NCBI RefSeq assembly: GCF_036370855.1
Contig: NW_026991466.1
Location: 62,001 to 126,000, forward strand
DNA length: 64,000 nucleotides
Direction of reading: 5' to 3'
DNA from: Dromaius novaehollandiae
Taxonomy: Eukaryota; Chordata; Aves; Casuariiformes; Dromaiidae
Under the pieces are notes generated by a model. The model was not told the DNA's origin, made no database searches, and saw only the letters and a list, made by a program, of their open reading frames with translations. Numbering within the stretch: the first letter of the stretch is position 1; the number at the start of each line of letters is the position of its first letter. Shown one piece after another: positions 60,772 through 64,000 of this stretch. The position numbers and the translations under genes were made by a program.

Positions 60772-63273
60772 ATGGCGGGCGCGCGGCTGCGGCGGGCGCT
60801 CGCGGCGCTCGCGGCGCTGCTGGCGGCGCCAGGTACCGCGCGCCGGGGGGGGGGGTATAGGGGGCTATAGGGGGGTTCTATAGGGGGTGCATGGGGGGCT
60901 ATAGGGGATGCATGGGGGGGCTATAGGGGGGTATGGGGGGCTCTATAGGGGTGCATGGGGGGGCTATAGAGGGGGTTCTATAGGGGGTGCATGGGGGGGC
61001 TATAGGGGGCTATAGGGGGGTTCTATAGGGGGTGCATGGGGGGCTATAGGGGGCTATGGGGGGTTCTATAGGGGGTGCATGGGGGGCTATAGGGGGTGCA
61101 TGGGGGGGTTCTATAGGGGTGCATGGGGGGCTATAGGGGATGCATGGGGGGGTTCTATAGGGGTGCATGGGGGGCTATAGGGGATGCATGGGGGGGTTCT
61201 ATAGGGGGTGCATGGGGGGCTATAGGGGATGCATGGGGGGGCTATAGGGGGCTATAGGGGGGTTCTATAGGGGATGCATGGGGGCTGCAATGGGGGTGCT
61301 ATAGGAGGCTATAGGAGGCTATAGGGGATGCATGGGGGCTGCAATGGGGGTGCTATAGGAGGCTATAGGAGGCTATAGGGGATGCATGGGGGCTGCAATG
61401 GGGTTGCTATAGGGATGCTATAGGGCTGCAATGAGGCTGCCATGGGGGTGCTATAGGGAGCTATAGGGGGTGCAACTGGGGTGCTATAGGGCTGCAATGG
61501 GACCGCAATGGAGATGCTATGGGGGTGCGATGCAGGTGCTATAGGAGACTATAGGGGGTGCAATGGGTGTGCTATAGGGGGTTCCATGGGGTGCTATAGG
61601 GGGTGCAATGGGACTGCAATGGGGCTGCAACGGGGGTTCTATAGGAGGCTATAGGGGGTGCCATGGGGTGCTATAGGGGCTGCAATGGGGCTGCAATGGA
61701 GATGCTATAGGGGTGCGATGGGGGCACTATGGGAGCGCGATAGGGCTGCAATGGGGGGCTATGGGGGCTATAGGGGGTGCAATAGAGGTGCAATGGGGGG
61801 CTATAGGGGGCTATAGGGGGCTATAGGGGGTGCAATGAGACTGCAATGGGGTTGTAAGGGGGTGCTGTAGGGGTGCAACAGGGCTGCAGTGGGACTGCAG
61901 TGGGGGACGTATAGGCTGCTATAGGGGACACAGCGAGGCTGCAATGCTGTGCCGTGGGGGCTGCAGCGGGGGTGCTATAGTGTTCTATAGGGGCTGCTAT
62001 GGGGGCTGCAGTGGGGCTGCAGAAAGGTGCTCTAGGCGTGCAATGGGGCCGCAGTAGGGGTGCTATAAGGGGCTATAGGGGCTGCAGTGGGGGGGCAGCA
62101 GGAGGCTATAGGGGCTGCACTGGGGCTGCTATAGGGGCTGTGATAGGGGTGCACTGGGGCTGCAATGGCATGCTATAGGGGATGCCGTGGGGGTGCTATG
62201 GAGACTGCAGGGGGGATCCTATAGGGGATGCCATGCGGGTGCTATAGGGGGTGTGATGGGCTTCCTATGGGGGTGCTATAGGGGTGCAATAGGGTGCCAT
62301 GGGGGGGCTATAGGGCTGCAGTGGGGGGCTATAGGGTTCTATAGGGGTGCTATGGGGTGCTATAGGGTGCTATGGGGGTGCCATAGGGTGTAGTGGGGGG
62401 GCAATGGGGTGCTATAGGGGTGCAGTGGGGGGCTATGGGGGCTATAGGGTGCCGTGGGGGTCGACAGGGTGCTCTGGGGGTGCTATAGGGGTGCAGCGGG
62501 GGGCTATAGGGGGCCATGGGGGGGCTATAGGGGTGCTATAGGGTGCTGTGGGGTGCTATAGGGTGCAGCGGGGGGGCATTGGGGGGCTACAGGGGTGCTA
62601 TAGGGGTGCAGTGGGGGGCTACAGGGTGCTATAGGGTGCCATGGGGGTCTATAGGGGGCCATGGGGGTCTATAGGGGGCCGGGGGGGGGGCCACTGCGTG
62701 CGTGACCCCGCGGCCGGCACACGCGTGTGCTCACATGTCAGGGCCCCCCCCCCGCCCCCCCTTCTCCTTCAAACCTCCTTCACCCCCCCGCCCCGGGGGG
62801 CCCAGGCGTCCGGGCGCTCCCCTCCCCCCTCTCTGCAGACCCCCCTCCCCCCCCCCCCGGGGGGAAGCGAACCGCGAAATTGCGCCAGGGCGGCTCTGCG
62901 CAGGCTCCGGCCCCCGGACGCCTGGGCCCCCCGGACGCCTGGGCCCCTCCCGGACGCCTGGGCCCCCCCCCGGACGCCTGGGCCCCCCCGGACGCCTGGG
63001 CCCCCCCCACGGATGCCTGGGGCCCCCTGGACGCCTGGGCCCCCCCGGACACCTGGGTCCCCCCCCGGACGCCTGGGCCCTTCCCGGATGCCTGGGCCCC
63101 TCCCAGACTCCTGGGCCCCCCTGAACACCTGGGTTCCCCGGACACCTGGGCCCCCCCGGACGCCTGGGCCCCTCCCGGACGCCTGGGCCCCTCCCCGCAG
63201 GGCTCCTGGCGCTGGAGTACCCCCCGACCGCTGACAACTACACCGTGTGCCAGGGTGACAACGCCACGCTGAG
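60772..63273 (+). CDS. IGLON5: IGLON5, Ig-superfamily GPI-anchored adhesion protein, exons 1-2 (3' part outside window)
   Basis: IgLON-family neuronal cell-surface protein. Two coding exons are visible: 60772-60832 (MAGARLRRALAALAALLAAP plus the first base of a Gly codon, a typical signal peptide) and 63201-63273 (LLALEYPPTADNYTVCQGDN, then ATL), ending in phase 2 at donor AG/GTGAGC. PADNYTVCEGDNATL in human IGLON5 matches the second exon almost residue for residue, including the first Ig-domain cysteine and the N-glycosylation sequons NYT and NAT. IgLON relatives (NTM, LSAMP, OPCML) share the motif, so the paralogue call rests on LE-x-x-x-x-ADNYTVC and the short signal peptide. The rest of the three-Ig-domain protein lies right of the window. 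It shares its promoter with PPP2R1A. Confidence 0.9.
60840..62695. repeat. CTATAGGGGGTGCATGGGGGG array, IGLON5 intron 1
   Basis: 1.85 kb. It begins as regular 21-bp GCATGGGGGGCTATAGGGGG units (to about 61260) and becomes a degenerate mix of CTATAGGGGTGC, TGCAATGGGG and CTATGGGGG decamers. Confidence 0.95.
62795..63195. repeat. GGACGCCTGGGCCCC minisatellite, IGLON5 intron 1 end
   Basis: 62910-63195 has about 14 units of 19-22 bp abutting the exon 2 acceptor, and a lone forward unit lies at about 62800. The exon 2 donor also leads into GTCGCCGGACGCCTGGGCCC (63283-63302). Confidence 0.93.
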
Positions 63274-63469
63274 GTGAGCGGAGGTCGCCGGACGCCTGGG
63301 CCCCCCCTCGGCCCCGGGGCGGCTGGGTGGGGGGGGTGGGGGGATCGGAGCCCCCCCCAGCGGGACCCTGCCCCCGAATGGGACCTGTGGGGCGGGAGCC
63401 GTGGTGGGACCCACCAGCCGCCGCCGCGACGAGACCCCCATGGTGGCACCTGCCGTGGGACCCCCGTGG

Positions 63470-64000
63470 TGGGACCCGTGTTGGGATCTCCATGGTGGAT
63501 CCTATGGTGGGATCTCCATGATGGATCCTGTCATGGGATCTCCATGGTGGATCCTATGGTGGGATCTCCATGATGGATCCTGTCATGGGATCTCCATGGT
63601 GGGACCTGTGATGGGATCTCTATGATGGGACCCGTGGTGGGATCTCCATGGTGGGACCTGCAATGGGACCCGTGGTGGGATCTCCATGATGGATCCCGTC
63701 ATGGGATCTCCATGGTGGGACCTGTGACGGGAGCCGTGTTGGGATCTCCATGGGGGGACCTGCGATGGGACCCATGGTGGGATCTCCATGGTGGATCCTA
63801 TGGTGGGATCTCCATGGTGGGACCTGTGATGGGATCTCCATGATGGGACCCGTGGTGGGATCTCCATGGTGGATCCTATGGTGGGATCTCCATGGTGGAT
63901 CCTGTCATGGGATCTCCATGGTGGGACCTGCGATGGGACCCGTGGTGGGATCTCCATGATGGACCCTATGGTGGGGTCTCCATGGTGGGACCTGTGATGG
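63470..64000. repeat. GGGATCTCCATGGTGGGACC array, IGLON5 intron 2
   Basis: About 18 units of about 28-30 bp (GTGGGATCTCCATGGTGGAT plus CCTATG). It contains the palindromes GGATCC and CCATGG and continues past the window edge. Confidence 0.95.

Overview
This window is vertebrate nuclear DNA, and it looks like a bird microchromosome or dot chromosome. It is very GC-rich, its genes are compact with many short exons, and almost every intron is filled with tandem minisatellites. The proteins rebuilt from conserved exons are single-copy vertebrate genes: ETHE1, XRCC1, SMG9, KCNN4, PPP2R1A and IGLON5. A seventh gene encodes a small protein with one C2H2 zinc finger that I could not name. In human these genes lie on 19q13, in a group often reported missing from early bird assemblies. 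Species cannot be fixed from the sequence alone.

Layout: ETHE1 (minus strand, first four exons, 839-3474, cut by the left edge); XRCC1 (minus, 16 coding exons, 4267-12621, 533 aa); SMG9 (minus, 13 coding exons, 13776-25520, 520 aa as in human); a shared CpG-island promoter at about 26640-27100; the C2H2 gene (plus, 27299-29072, with one unresolved frame break); KCNN4 (minus, 8 coding exons, 29631-37820, start uncertain); PPP2R1A (minus, 15 exons, 39096-59714, 589 aa as in human); a second head-to-head promoter at 59640-60771; and IGLON5 (plus, first two exons, 60772-63273, cut by the right edge). I checked exon phases one by one. XRCC1, SMG9 and PPP2R1A each give one continuous frame across every splice junction.

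The genes do not form a pathway. ETHE1 is a mitochondrial persulfide dioxygenase, XRCC1 a DNA single-strand-break repair scaffold, SMG9 a subunit of the SMG1 kinase complex in nonsense-mediated decay, KCNN4 a calcium-activated K+ channel, PPP2R1A the PP2A scaffold, and IGLON5 a neuronal Ig-superfamily adhesion protein.

The striking feature is the repeats. One roughly 20-bp family (GGGGCCCAGGCGTCCGGG) recurs in introns of every named gene. It often starts within a few bases of a 5' splice site, and its orientation matches the bases that follow the donor GT. In at least ten exons of five genes, the repeat unit contains the edge of the exon with its splice site, so introns carry tens of decoy splice sites: for example 16 copies of the end of PPP2R1A exon 10 and 19 copies of the end of KCNN4 exon 3. 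Repeats also enter coding sequence: a (GGGGCC)10 poly-Gly-Ala tract and a 30-bp in-frame minisatellite in KCNN4, and a 33-bp in-frame repeat in the C2H2 gene. I saw no virus-derived element, LINE, SINE, tRNA or CRISPR array.
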